Positions 42,452 to 51,094 of a stretch of 64,000 nt of DNA are shown in pieces. A model generated the notes under the pieces. It saw nothing but the letters and a program-made list of their open reading frames with translations, did not search any database and had not been told where the DNA came from. The stretch covers positions 1 to 64,000 of the forward strand of contig DJVB01000050.1 of NCBI GenBank assembly GCA_002440745.1. Direction: 5' to 3'. The translations under genes were made by a program, and so were the position numbers. Source of the DNA: Bacteroidales bacterium UBA6267. Its GTDB lineage: Bacteria > Bacteroidota > Bacteroidia > Bacteroidales > UBA1556. Positions within the stretch are counted from its first letter, which is position 1; each line of letters begins with the position of its first letter.

Positions 42452-43864
42452 TTATTTTCCACGTCCCATGGCTACAATTACCAATGTATAAAACAAAATT
42501 TTTATATCCATGGCCAGCGACATATTCTCAAGATAAAGAATATCATATTTTAGTCGCTCCACCATTTGCTTCACATTCTCGGCATAGCCATATTTTACCT
42601 GACCCCAAGAAGTGATGCCCGGTTTAATTTTCAATAGCATGCGATAGTGTGGAGCCTCCTTCATAATTTGGTCAATAAAATACTGACGTTCAGGGCGATA
42701 CCCCACAAGCGACATATCACCTATCAAAACAGTGTAAAACTGAGGTATTTCGTCAAGTCGAACCTTGCGCATAAAACGGCCAAATTTGGTGATTCGTGGA
42801 TCATCTTTAGAAGATAAAAGCGGCACATTAGTTTCCGAATTATTAAACATTGACCTAAATTTGACCATCTTAAAAGGTTTTCCGTTGAGGCCGATACGGT
42901 CGTGACTGTAGAAAATGGGACCTTTTGAAGAAAACTTTACACCCAAAGCAGTGAAGATGAAAAGTGGAGAAAGGAGCACCAATGCGAGAATTGAAATCAC
43001 TATATCCATTAGCCTTTTCACCACAATCTGCCATTGAGGCATAATGTCGGGAAAAATTTGAATAAGAGGAGCTTGAAAAATTGCCGTCATTTTCACCGAA
43101 CCTAATAAAATATCGTGCATATCAGGAATAACCTTGATGATAACATTTGCTTCGTTAAGGCTTGTAATAATTGAGCGAATATACTCATGTTCAGAAGGAT
43201 CGATGGCAATTATAACTTCTTCAATATTCTTTTCAGTAATCACCTGTACTGCATCTTTATAATATCCTAAATGAGGCAAATGGTCACTTAACATAAAACT
43301 GTCGGCATCCTTCACATTGACAAAACCCACGAAACGGTTACCGGCTGATCGAAACTCTTTTTCAATTTCGAGGAACATTTCCGTAGCTTTTCCATTGCCA
43401 CCAATTACTAAGGTATTGAACCCAATAATTCGATTATGAATTTTATAAGCTGTGATGGAAGTAAGTATGAAACGGAAAATTGCGGTGAGCGAGAAATGAA
43501 GACCAAAAAGCACCACTAAAAACCAGAAAAGTTGATAATTATTGATGACCAAGTCGTCTAAAATCAACACAAAGAAAATAAGAGTTACGCCAATGAAAGT
43601 TGCTCCAAAAGTTTGTCCGATTTCCTTCAAACGCGACTTATGGTAAATACGTTTATAACTACCAATCAACCAATAGAATATAACCCAACCTAATGGAAGA
43701 AACACAATTCCATACAGGAAATTTTTATCGGAAAGGATATTCTGTAGGATATCGATATCAGGCGAGTAACTAATTTTTCGATAGGCAAAAAACAAGGCCC
43801 AAGCGATAACAGCAGCAAAGAAATCAGCTAAAACATATTTGGCAACTTGTAGCGATTTATTCAT
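42452..43864 (-). CDS. Polyprenyl glycosylphosphotransferase (undecaprenyl-phosphate sugar transferase)
   Basis: 470 residues from the ATG at 43864 (MNKSLQVAKY), 4 bp after the stop of the upstream lipoprotein gene; a longer frame to 43915 would overlap it. Four N-terminal helices, a CoA-like middle domain (around NTLVIGGNGKATEMF), a fifth helix (MDIVISILALVLLSPLF), then the catalytic domain: KRLMDI, GPIFYSHDRIGLNGKPF, VKFRSM, KFGRFMRKVRLDEIPQFY and GYRPE. Family knowledge: moves a sugar-1-phosphate to undecaprenyl phosphate as the first step of capsule, exopolysaccharide or O-antigen assembly. The sugar is unknown. Confidence 0.93.
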   Translation of the reverse strand: MNKSLQVAKYVLADFFAAVIAWALFFAYRKISYSPDIDILQNILSDKNFLYGIVFLPLGWVIFYWLIGSYKRIYHKSRLKEIGQTFGATFIGVTLIFFVLILDDLVINNYQLFWFLVVLFGLHFSLTAIFRFILTSITAYKIHNRIIGFNTLVIGGNGKATEMFLEIEKEFRSAGNRFVGFVNVKDADSFMLSDHLPHLGYYKDAVQVITEKNIEEVIIAIDPSEHEYIRSIITSLNEANVIIKVIPDMHDILLGSVKMTAIFQAPLIQIFPDIMPQWQIVVKRLMDIVISILALVLLSPLFIFTALGVKFSSKGPIFYSHDRIGLNGKPFKMVKFRSMFNNSETNVPLLSSKDDPRITKFGRFMRKVRLDEIPQFYTVLIGDMSLVGYRPERQYFIDQIMKEAPHYRMLLKIKPGITSWGQVKYGYAENVKQMVERLKYDILYLENMSLAMDIKILFYTLVIVAMGRGK

Positions 43865-43868
43865 AGGC

Positions 43869-44738
43869 CTAATAAGTGACAAGTTTAATGTTATCAATAA
43901 AAATATCGGCCTCACTCACATCAGAAGAAAGAGATGATGAGAAATATATCTTGAAGCTATTTGCGGAATTATACTGCGAAATCAAGTCGGTAAAATTCAC
44001 ATAAAGTTTTTTCCAACTGTCGCCGGGGTTAATATAGAGATGCTGCTTTTGCAAAACTGTTCCCCCTGAGAGATTTAAATAAAGCCCAACTTCCAGAATG
44101 GAGGCGGTATTTCTGCAATTCAATTCAAGAATGACCACATTAGAAGAAGAGGGCAAAGAAAAATCGCTAATGCAAGTAACCATCAGATAATCATTAGTTT
44201 GATTCAAGTGACAGTATCCAGAAAAGTCACCCTCATACACATCCAATTTCGACTTTTCAATCCAGGCAGAACTTGCTGTAAGCGTGTCAATACTGATACC
44301 ACCTTGTTCAAAATCCTCTTGTCCTACTGCATTCCAAGGAAAATTGGCTTCAGGAATATAGCTTGTAGTTAAGGTGGAAAAATGTAAAACACTGTCGGCG
44401 ACCAAGTTTACATTTAAGGAAATATCTTCAAAAAATGGATTAATTGTTCGAGTTGCACTAATTCCGTTGAGGATAATACCAGGCTTCACAATTAGCTTTC
44501 TGGCTCCTGTTTTTAGAATAGGAAAAGTGGCAGGAAGCTCATAAGCACCAATAAAATCATCGTCGATATATATCCAAGCATCAGCAATATATGCTGAATC
44601 AGTACCTTCTCCAACACCGGCATTTAGTTTAATTTTGTCGATGTGAATGAATGAGGGCACGCCGGAATCTTCGGTAAATTTATTACACGAAACTAAAAAT
44701 ACCGTAATAAGTAAGAAGACAACTATCTTGTTTATCAT
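43869..44738 (-). CDS. Lipoprotein with PEGA-like and lectin-like parts, heads the polysaccharide genes
   Basis: 289 residues. Lipobox at VFLVSCNKF (Cys18). Residues about 30-110 carry a PEGA-like strand pattern (DAWIYIDDDFIGAYELPATFPIL ... RKLIVKPGI); about 135-289 form a beta-sandwich ending in a strand pattern SEADIFIDNIKLV, like carbohydrate-binding modules. No catalytic residues. It precedes the glycosylphosphotransferase gene by 4 bp and is probably cotranslated. Similar small lipoproteins sit beside EPS genes in other Bacteroidota, a pairing I state from general knowledge. Function unknown. Confidence 0.7.
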   Translation of the reverse strand: MINKIVVFLLITVFLVSCNKFTEDSGVPSFIHIDKIKLNAGVGEGTDSAYIADAWIYIDDDFIGAYELPATFPILKTGARKLIVKPGIILNGISATRTINPFFEDISLNVNLVADSVLHFSTLTTSYIPEANFPWNAVGQEDFEQGGISIDTLTASSAWIEKSKLDVYEGDFSGYCHLNQTNDYLMVTCISDFSLPSSSNVVILELNCRNTASILEVGLYLNLSGGTVLQKQHLYINPGDSWKKLYVNFTDLISQYNSANSFKIYFSSSLSSDVSEADIFIDNIKLVTY

Positions 44739-44839
44739 AATCTTTCCTGTAGCAAACCTGCTTTTAAACTCTATGAACCGGAGAAAATTTGGTTAAAGTC
44801 AATTACTCTAACGGCAGGTTAGAAAACTTATTATACCAA

Positions 44840-44859
44840 AATCCAATTATTCTTGGATT
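44840..44859 (-). terminator. Possible attenuator-like hairpin in the lipoprotein leader
   Basis: Perfect 7-bp stem AATCCAA/TTGGATT, 6-nt loop, followed on the minus strand by TTTTGG. It lies between a minus-strand TAATTTTG element and the ATG at 44738. The T-run is short. Confidence 0.3.
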
Positions 44860-44871
44860 ATTTTAGGGCGG

Positions 44872-44879
44872 CAAAATTA
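44872..44879 (-). promoter_or_regulatory. -7 element TAATTTTG upstream of the polysaccharide group
   Basis: Minus-strand TAATTTTG, matching TAnnTTTG, 133 bp before the lipoprotein ATG, giving a leader of about 125 nt. Confidence 0.45.
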
Positions 44880-45023
44880 AGAAAAGGTTGCCCATCTTCA
44901 CGGGAATTTTCAAAGAATTACACGATAGACAATCTATTGAGATGTCAGAAGTAACCAATTTTAATATTTATCAGATTTAGCAAGTTTTAAAACTATTTGC
45001 AGAAATGCCAAGACATAAACTCT

Positions 45024-45031
45024 TATTTTTG
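45024..45031 (+). promoter_or_regulatory. -7 element TATTTTTG of sodB
   Basis: Matches TAnnTTTG, 31 bp before the ATG at 45063; TTTG at 44996-44999 could be the upstream element though the spacing is long. Confidence 0.6.
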
Positions 45032-45062
45032 TGCCAATTGTTAAACATTTAAATAGACTATC

Positions 45063-45644
45063 ATGAAATTTGAATTACCAGAATTACCTTATGCACTTGA
45101 TGCACTTAGTCCAATAATCAAAAAAGAAACATTGGAATTCCATTATGGAAAGCACCATCAAGCCTACGTAAATAACTTAAACAATTTAATCCCCGGCACA
45201 GAGTTCGAAAATGCAAGCTTGGAAGATATTATCAAAAAATCTAACGGTGGTATTTTCAATAATGGAGCTCAAGTTTGGAATCACACCTTTTATTTTGAAG
45301 GTTTTTCACCTGCGGGCGGTGGTGCTCCAACCGGCGAAATTCTTTCGGCAATTGAGAAAAATTTTGGAAGTTTCCAAAATTTCAAAGATGAGTTTTCAAA
45401 AGCTGCTGCAACGCTCTTCGGCTCAGGTTGGGCTTGGTTAGTTAAAAAGGAAGACGGAAGTCTTGCCATCACTCAGGAGTCAAATGCCGGAAACCCTTTG
45501 CGTTCAGGTCTTCAACCCATTCTCACTTGTGATGTTTGGGAGCATGCCTACTACCTCGATCACCAAAATCGCCGTCCCGATTATATCGCCAATTTCTGGG
45601 AAATAGTCGATTGGAATATCATCAATGAGCGATTAGTAAAATAA
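45063..45644 (+). CDS. sodB: Superoxide dismutase [Fe/Mn], Fe-type
   Basis: 193 residues, typical of Fe-SOD. Metal ligands are His27 (TLEFHYGKHH), His74 (VWNHTFYF), Asp157 and His161 (DVWEHAYY). The Gln at position 70 (NGAQVWNHTF) is at the place typical of iron or cambialistic enzymes, as opposed to the Gly/Gln placement of Mn-SOD. Family knowledge: dismutates superoxide in the cytoplasm. Its own promoter and a terminator shared with the convergent LruC gene make it a single unit. It shows exposure to oxygen in an otherwise fermentative/fumarate-respiring gene set. Confidence 0.97.
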   Translation: MKFELPELPYALDALSPIIKKETLEFHYGKHHQAYVNNLNNLIPGTEFENASLEDIIKKSNGGIFNNGAQVWNHTFYFEGFSPAGGGAPTGEILSAIEKNFGSFQNFKDEFSKAAATLFGSGWAWLVKKEDGSLAITQESNAGNPLRSGLQPILTCDVWEHAYYLDHQNRRPDYIANFWEIVDWNIINERLVK

Positions 45645-45703
45645 CGTAAGTTCTAATTTCCGAAATCTTTCGGGATGTTTTTTTGAGTAATTTATAGGTT
45701 AAA

Positions 45704-45736
45704 AAAAAGGCTGCCGATTGGCAGCCTTTTTCATTG
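45704..45736. terminator. Bidirectional terminator between sodB and LruC gene
   Basis: Perfect 12-bp stem AAAAAGGCTGCC (45704-45715) with GGCAGCCTTTTT (45720-45731), 4-nt loop, T-run to the right and A8 to the left. A weaker CCGAA/TTCGG hairpin (45660-45673) followed by ATGTTTTTTT precedes it. Confidence 0.9.
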
Positions 45737-45740
45737 TATC

Positions 45741-47864
45741 TTATTGGTATAAATTAAAAACCTTGTGACTTACAGGACTTTCATACCACAATGTATTTTG
45801 CATCCCTTTGCTTGTTGCCCATAGTTGGAACATCGGATAGGCTGTTATTACATCCACTTTTTCTAAAGGATTTCGGAACCCTCCTGAACCATCCAACAAC
45901 TCAATACCCCAAGGCAAATTAGTTGATGTTTTGTAATAAATCCCTGAGGATAAATTTGATGCGTCGTGAGATGTTCCAAAATAATTCGTATTTGCAATGG
46001 AAGTTGGCGGACGGTTTGCCACATGTATTTCTAAACCGCGCTCTGCACTACGGAAGATATAGAAGTCTTCAGTGAGATTGCTCACTTCCCAACCTGAACC
46101 GGAAGTATTGAAATTAACCGTAAACTTAAGAGTATCAGGCGTTTTAGCTAAACCTAAACTTGTATTTGTATAATAAGAGGACTGTTTATCAAATAAATCA
46201 GAGGCAATCAATATTGAATTAGCCTCTTGAGGATCGACAGATGCACCGGTAACAGATGAGAACATTCCTGAAATTGCGGCATTATTGCTATTTAGAAATT
46301 GTAAAGCCAATCCATTATGCAAACCAGCCCCAAGTGCTGAAAGTACAACCTCAAAGTCGGCTGAAACAATCTTGTTTTGAGCATTGCTTTTATAGCGGAT
46401 ACGAGTTTTAACCAACACATCATTGAAATCAAAATCTCCTTTACTTGGCCATAAATCTTCAAAAGCAATGGTTTTATATCCTGAATAAGGAACATAATTT
46501 TCGAAGGCTAATGCCGAATTATTTGGAAAATCATCTAAATCGTCTGACACGCCGTCATTATCGGTGTCGGCAACCTGTGGCAAACCGATACCTTCTGGAT
46601 TACAAGAACTTATGTCGATAAAGCCCTGACAAAAACTTACGGATGGACCAAAAGTACCATTATTAGTTTCAATACCATTCTGATCGCAAAAGTTTACTAC
46701 TCCAGTCACAGAACCGCTTCCATTAATTACAGTTGTTCCGGTTACTTTAACTGCCGACAAATAATTCATTCCGGCAATTTCTCCATTAAGAGTAAGGTTT
46801 TGTGTAGAAATCATAGCCTCATAACCCATATCGATGTCAGCGCCGTTAAGGGTGAAATTCAACCCGGCTTTCATATAACCCCAGTTTTCTATATCTTGAT
46901 TGATAGAAATCGACTGCTGACTAATCATTTTACAATAATTACCAACATTATCCGAATTTATAGCAATGTCGCCACCTGATTGAAATGTACCATAATTATA
47001 GAAATATCCGCCTAAGTTTACACCATTAATAAGGCTCATTGTACCATCATTAGAAATATAACCATTAACATTCATATTCATGGAATTGATTGTCATTGAA
47101 CCATAGTTATAAAGGTCGGAACTTACGCTGAGGGTGCCGTTTATAGTACAAGATTGACTATAATTCTCAAAATAAACTCCATTATTCAAGGCAAGATTTG
47201 CAACTTGTAGTGAACCGAAAGTAGTAACAATAATCGTTTTATAACCGTTTCCATTAAAATTGATATTGGTAATATTTGCTGTTCCGCAGATTTTCAAAGT
47301 AGCATTTCCACTAAGCGTTAAACCCCCATTCAGCGATCCGGTCAAGCAAACAGTCTCATCATCAACAACCAAATTATTATAAACTCCATCCATAGTTTGA
47401 TCACAATCTGTGGTGCAGTCAGGTGAAGAAATAACAACCATTTTTCCACCATTACTTGGTTTACCTTTAGCGTTTACATCAAAAACGATAGTCTTATTTC
47501 CTCGGAAATCGGTGATTTTTTGCATGGCACGCGTTTTAGGGAAAAACACGGTAACAAACTCATTATCAAGCCGTATATCGCTATTAAAAATCACTTTTGA
47601 ATTTCTAACAATCGTCTTTTCAATAGTTTGAAAATCATCATCATACAAAACAATAACTTCTCCTTCGTAACTACCAGATCCTTGCAAGGTAACTGATAAA
47701 TTTGAGATTTGATAGGCAAGCCAATTGAAACTTCCATCTACCACTAACTGACTTGTGGCAGAAACCGGATCTACAGGCAAATCTTGGTTTTCAATTTCCT
47801 TATTACAAGAAATCAAAACAGTCAGCAATACGATTCCTGAAAAAAACTTTATAAAAAACTTCAT
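45741..47864 (-). CDS. LruC/DUF4842-domain lipoprotein
   Basis: 707 residues from the ATG at 47864 (MKFFIKFFSG), which gives a lipoprotein signal with Cys20 in VLISCNKE; the open frame extends eight codons further. Residues about 70-115 hold an extracellular beta domain, about 150-420 a repetitive region of short strands rich in Asn, Gly and Tyr (parallel beta-helix look: SDLYNYGSMTIN, GYISNDGTMSL), an acidic DTDNDGVSDDLDDFP calcium-type motif at about 435, and a DUF4842/LruC domain to the end (YKTIAFEDLWPSKGDFDFND). Probably an outer-membrane-anchored surface or matrix protein. Function unknown. Confidence 0.85.
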   Translation of the reverse strand: MKFFIKFFSGIVLLTVLISCNKEIENQDLPVDPVSATSQLVVDGSFNWLAYQISNLSVTLQGSGSYEGEVIVLYDDDFQTIEKTIVRNSKVIFNSDIRLDNEFVTVFFPKTRAMQKITDFRGNKTIVFDVNAKGKPSNGGKMVVISSPDCTTDCDQTMDGVYNNLVVDDETVCLTGSLNGGLTLSGNATLKICGTANITNINFNGNGYKTIIVTTFGSLQVANLALNNGVYFENYSQSCTINGTLSVSSDLYNYGSMTINSMNMNVNGYISNDGTMSLINGVNLGGYFYNYGTFQSGGDIAINSDNVGNYCKMISQQSISINQDIENWGYMKAGLNFTLNGADIDMGYEAMISTQNLTLNGEIAGMNYLSAVKVTGTTVINGSGSVTGVVNFCDQNGIETNNGTFGPSVSFCQGFIDISSCNPEGIGLPQVADTDNDGVSDDLDDFPNNSALAFENYVPYSGYKTIAFEDLWPSKGDFDFNDVLVKTRIRYKSNAQNKIVSADFEVVLSALGAGLHNGLALQFLNSNNAAISGMFSSVTGASVDPQEANSILIASDLFDKQSSYYTNTSLGLAKTPDTLKFTVNFNTSGSGWEVSNLTEDFYIFRSAERGLEIHVANRPPTSIANTNYFGTSHDASNLSSGIYYKTSTNLPWGIELLDGSGGFRNPLEKVDVITAYPMFQLWATSKGMQNTLWYESPVSHKVFNLYQ

Positions 47865-48079
47865 AACTAAAAAATTTTGGTTTAACATATTAATAAATGC
47901 CGTTAGAAATCCAAAATCAACATAATGGATTATTTTGGCAGGAATGAGAAAACCAAAATTAAAGCCAACTGAAACCGCTTACAAGTTATTGATATAAAAT
48001 ATTGATTTAGTGATAATTAAAAAATACGCATTTAAGCAAAACATTGCGCAATGGGAAAATTTTTCCAATTTTGGAACTT

Positions 48080-48787
48080 TTATGGCCTTGAAATGAGAAC
48101 TGAAATTTGTTCTCTAACTATTATCATCAGTTCATTAATCTCGTAGGACTCTACCAATTCTGAAGAAATAGGTTTTCCAAATTTGATAGTAACTCTACCA
48201 GGTTGAATCAGCCATGAAGTTTTATTATTAATGTTCCAAAGCCCCGAGAAAGCGAAAGGGAGAATATCTTTGCCAGCCTTCTGGGCAAGCAAAAAAGGGA
48301 ACTTCTTGAACGTCCCCATTTCTTTAGTTACAGTTCTGGTTCCTTCAGGTAAAATGACTACTGAGCTGCCGTTTTTGATACGTTCCACTCCTTCCAAAAT
48401 GGACTGCATCGAAGCTCGGCTACTTTTTCGGTTAATAGGAATATTGCCATAACGCTTTAATGCCCAACCATATAAAGGTGTTTTAAAATGCTCTGACGCT
48501 TCGATACCAACAAACGACATCGGTAAAAAGCCAAACATTAATGGAATATCGAACATCGAAACATGATTGCCCATAATCACATAAACCTCATCCACATTCA
48601 CGTTCTGAACTCCTTCAACTTCCACCTTGATAAAGAGTAATTTAAAAAAGAATCGCGCTAAAGCTTTTAGGATTGGATCGTACTTCTTTTTTGGCATCAA
48701 ATAAGAAAGCAATATCAATAGTAATATGAAGAATATCAGATAAACCACACCGACAAACCACAACCAAACCGAAAGTATGTATTTCAT
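48080..48787 (-). CDS. plsC: 1-acyl-sn-glycerol-3-phosphate acyltransferase
   Basis: 235 residues. One or two N-terminal helices (about 5-30), catalytic motif I NHVSMFD (74-80, His75 and Asp80) and motif III PEGTRTV (about 146-152), with GNIPINRKSSRAS between. Family knowledge: acylates lysophosphatidic acid to phosphatidic acid at the inner membrane. Begins 2 bp after gpmI ends, so the pair is cotranscribed. Confidence 0.92.
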   Translation of the reverse strand: MKYILSVWLWFVGVVYLIFFILLLILLSYLMPKKKYDPILKALARFFFKLLFIKVEVEGVQNVNVDEVYVIMGNHVSMFDIPLMFGFLPMSFVGIEASEHFKTPLYGWALKRYGNIPINRKSSRASMQSILEGVERIKNGSSVVILPEGTRTVTKEMGTFKKFPFLLAQKAGKDILPFAFSGLWNINNKTSWLIQPGRVTIKFGKPISSELVESYEINELMIIVREQISVLISRP

Positions 48788-48789
48788 TA

Positions 48790-50319
48790 TTAGTGAATTA
48801 ACAGTGATTTACCGGTCATTTCGTTAGGAATTTCCAAACCCATAAGATCAAGCAATGTGGGAGCAATATCAGCAAGACGACCATTGGAAATTTGATGAAT
48901 ATTATCATCAATTAAATATGCCGGAACTCTATTGAGTGAGTGAGCGGTATTAGGACTTCCATCCGGATTAACAGCAAAATCAGAATTTCCGTGGTCGGCA
49001 GTCAAAAAAACAGAGTAGCCCATATTGCGAGCAGCTTCAATGACTTTCTCAACCGATTTATCCACTGTTTCAACGGCTTTTATTATGGCTTCATAAACTC
49101 CGGTATGCCCAACCATATCGCTATTAGCGAAGTTTAAACAAATAAAATCGTATTTCGCGGTTTCTATTGCTTCAACAACTTTTTCTGTAACCTCAGGTGC
49201 CGACATCTCCGGTTGCAAATCATAGGTAGCAACCTTTGGACTACTTACCATAATGCGGTCCTCATTGTCGAAAGGCTCTTCGCGTCCACCATTGAAAAAG
49301 AAAGTAACATGAGGATATTTTTCCGTTTCGGCAATGCGCAACTGACTCAATCCGAGCGCAGCAAGATACTGACCCATAGTATTATCAATGCTCTGTTTGT
49401 CAAAAATAACCCGAACATTTTTATAACTATCGTCATAGATTGTCATGGTGAGGTAGTGCAAATTCAAAGTGGACATTCCAAATTCTGGCATGTCACGTTG
49501 CGTTAAAACCGTTGTGATTTCGCGAAGTCTATCTGTTCTAAAATTGAAACATATCACCACATCGCCTTCTTGAATGGTAGTGAGCGGCTTACCATTTTCA
49601 TCAACAATCACAGATGGTTCAATAAATTCATCCGTTATATTCCGTTTATAACTATCGTTAATGGCATCTATAGCGCAATTGAACGCCAAGCCTTCACCAC
49701 GAACCATCAAATCGTAGCCTTTTTTTACTCTCTCCCAACGTTTGTCGCGATCCATGGTGTAATATCGACCACAGACTGAGGCGATTTTTGCAGTATGCTC
49801 TTCTAAAAAATCTTCCAATTCTTTGACATAAGCCAATCCCGACCTTGGATCAGTATCGCGTCCATCGGTGAGAACATGAACAAAAACATCATTAAGGTCA
49901 TTTTTTGTAGCAACTTCAACTAAATTAAAGAGATGAGTTGTGGCTGAATGCACACCTCCATCAGAAACCAAACCTAAAAAGTGAACCGATTTATTTTGCT
50001 CTTTTGCGTATCGATATGCTTCATTTAAAACTTCATTAGTAAACAAATCACCTTCCCTAACTGCTTTATTAATTCGCACTAAGTCCTGATAAACAACCCT
50101 TCCGGCTCCAATATTAGTGTGACCAACCTCTGAATTTCCCATTTGCCCATCTGGCAAGCCCACTTCTTCGCCACAGGCATCAAGCTCAGCCTTTGCCACT
50201 AAATCGTCATTCTCAAGTTTATTAATAAATGGGGTATTAGCAACATAAATAGCGTTACTCTTATCATGTTTACCTTTTCCCCAGCCATCCATGATAATTA
50301 ATATTGATTTCTTAGTCAT
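48790..50319 (-). CDS. gpmI: 2,3-bisphosphoglycerate-independent phosphoglycerate mutase
   Basis: 509 residues. Alkaline-phosphatase fold with the phospho-acceptor Ser63 in GQMGNSEVGHTNIG, N-terminal metal Asp11 in IIMDGWG, HFLGLVSDGGVHS, TDGRDTDPRSG and the C-terminal TADHGN with NTAHSLNRVP. Family knowledge: interconverts 3- and 2-phosphoglycerate in glycolysis/gluconeogenesis, needing Mn2+. A TATTTTTG element is upstream; plsC follows by 2 bp. Confidence 0.97.
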   Translation of the reverse strand: MTKKSILIIMDGWGKGKHDKSNAIYVANTPFINKLENDDLVAKAELDACGEEVGLPDGQMGNSEVGHTNIGAGRVVYQDLVRINKAVREGDLFTNEVLNEAYRYAKEQNKSVHFLGLVSDGGVHSATTHLFNLVEVATKNDLNDVFVHVLTDGRDTDPRSGLAYVKELEDFLEEHTAKIASVCGRYYTMDRDKRWERVKKGYDLMVRGEGLAFNCAIDAINDSYKRNITDEFIEPSVIVDENGKPLTTIQEGDVVICFNFRTDRLREITTVLTQRDMPEFGMSTLNLHYLTMTIYDDSYKNVRVIFDKQSIDNTMGQYLAALGLSQLRIAETEKYPHVTFFFNGGREEPFDNEDRIMVSSPKVATYDLQPEMSAPEVTEKVVEAIETAKYDFICLNFANSDMVGHTGVYEAIIKAVETVDKSVEKVIEAARNMGYSVFLTADHGNSDFAVNPDGSPNTAHSLNRVPAYLIDDNIHQISNGRLADIAPTLLDLMGLEIPNEMTGKSLLIH

Positions 50320-50347
50320 AATAATAGTTGGAAAATAATTTGACCTA

Positions 50348-50355
50348 CAAAAATA
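50348..50355 (-). promoter_or_regulatory. -7 element TATTTTTG of gpmI
   Basis: Minus-strand TATTTTTG, 28 bp before the ATG at 50319, matching TAnnTTTG. Confidence 0.55.
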
Positions 50356-50504
50356 GATGAATAAACGCCACTAAAGGTTGTGGAATTGTTAAGATGTAAA
50401 AAAAGAATCGTTATCTAATTCACAATCTAGTTATATGCAAATTGTAAAAAAAAGAAATAGAACTTATGTTAAGGTTATTTCGAAAAAAAAATTGTGTGAA
50501 TTAA

Positions 50505-50981
50505 CTATATCTCTCGAATAAGTGTTTTTATCTTTGATTTCCTCTTGTCTTCGATTTTTTTCTTGCGAATGTATAAAAATACTGATAGAATGCTCAAAGC
50601 CAGTAAAAAAACTATGTATCCGATTTGTTCGGCAGGGTTTTTAAAGCTCCCTGTTTTTGTCATAAAATCGAAAAAAAAGTCTAAGGTCATAACAGTAAAA
50701 ACAAACATTCCAATAATCGCCATTAATAGAAAATGCTTGGAATTTGGTGAAAATGAGAATAAACGATAAATTCCACTTTCAGTTCGCTCCTCTTCAATTA
50801 ATTTTTCTAACGTCCATTTCTTGAAATACACTTCTAAGTTATTGAAATCAAAGCTTCTCGAATCCAACTCAATTTTTGCAAATCGCTCAGCATCTTCACC
50901 CAAATGAGTCTTTCCTGAGTAAATATCATAAAGCTCTTTGTCGGTTTTCTCTTTAAATATTTTCGGCCAATTATAGCTCAT
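50505..50981 (-). CDS. Uncharacterised two-helix membrane protein
   Basis: 158 residues: a charged N-terminal 75 residues, transmembrane helices at about 83-104 and 119-138, and a basic Lys/Arg C-terminus (IRKKKIEDKRKSK). No recognisable family. A TAATTTTG element lies upstream. It is between gpmI and the R-M cassette. Confidence 0.55.
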   Translation of the reverse strand: MSYNWPKIFKEKTDKELYDIYSGKTHLGEDAERFAKIELDSRSFDFNNLEVYFKKWTLEKLIEEERTESGIYRLFSFSPNSKHFLLMAIIGMFVFTVMTLDFFFDFMTKTGSFKNPAEQIGYIVFLLALSILSVFLYIRKKKIEDKRKSKIKTLIREI

Positions 50982-51015
50982 ACGTTTAAGTAAAAAAGGG
51001 TTGATTTGGTTAAGT

Positions 51016-51023
51016 CAAAATTA
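51016..51023 (-). promoter_or_regulatory. -7 element TAATTTTG
   Basis: Minus-strand TAATTTTG matches TAnnTTTG, 34 bp before the ATG at 50981; minus-strand TTTG 22 bp further up is a possible -33 element. Confidence 0.45.
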
Positions 51024-51094
51024 AACCAATTTCTACTAAGGATTACAAATTTCATTTACAAATCTTCTTAAAACTATGACATTTCAATAGTTTA

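Noticed and set aside
48042..48053. Palindrome CATTGCGCAATG between the LruC gene and plsC
   Set aside because: A perfect 12-bp palindrome, but single, without a nearby start that it could control convincingly and with AT-rich surroundings.
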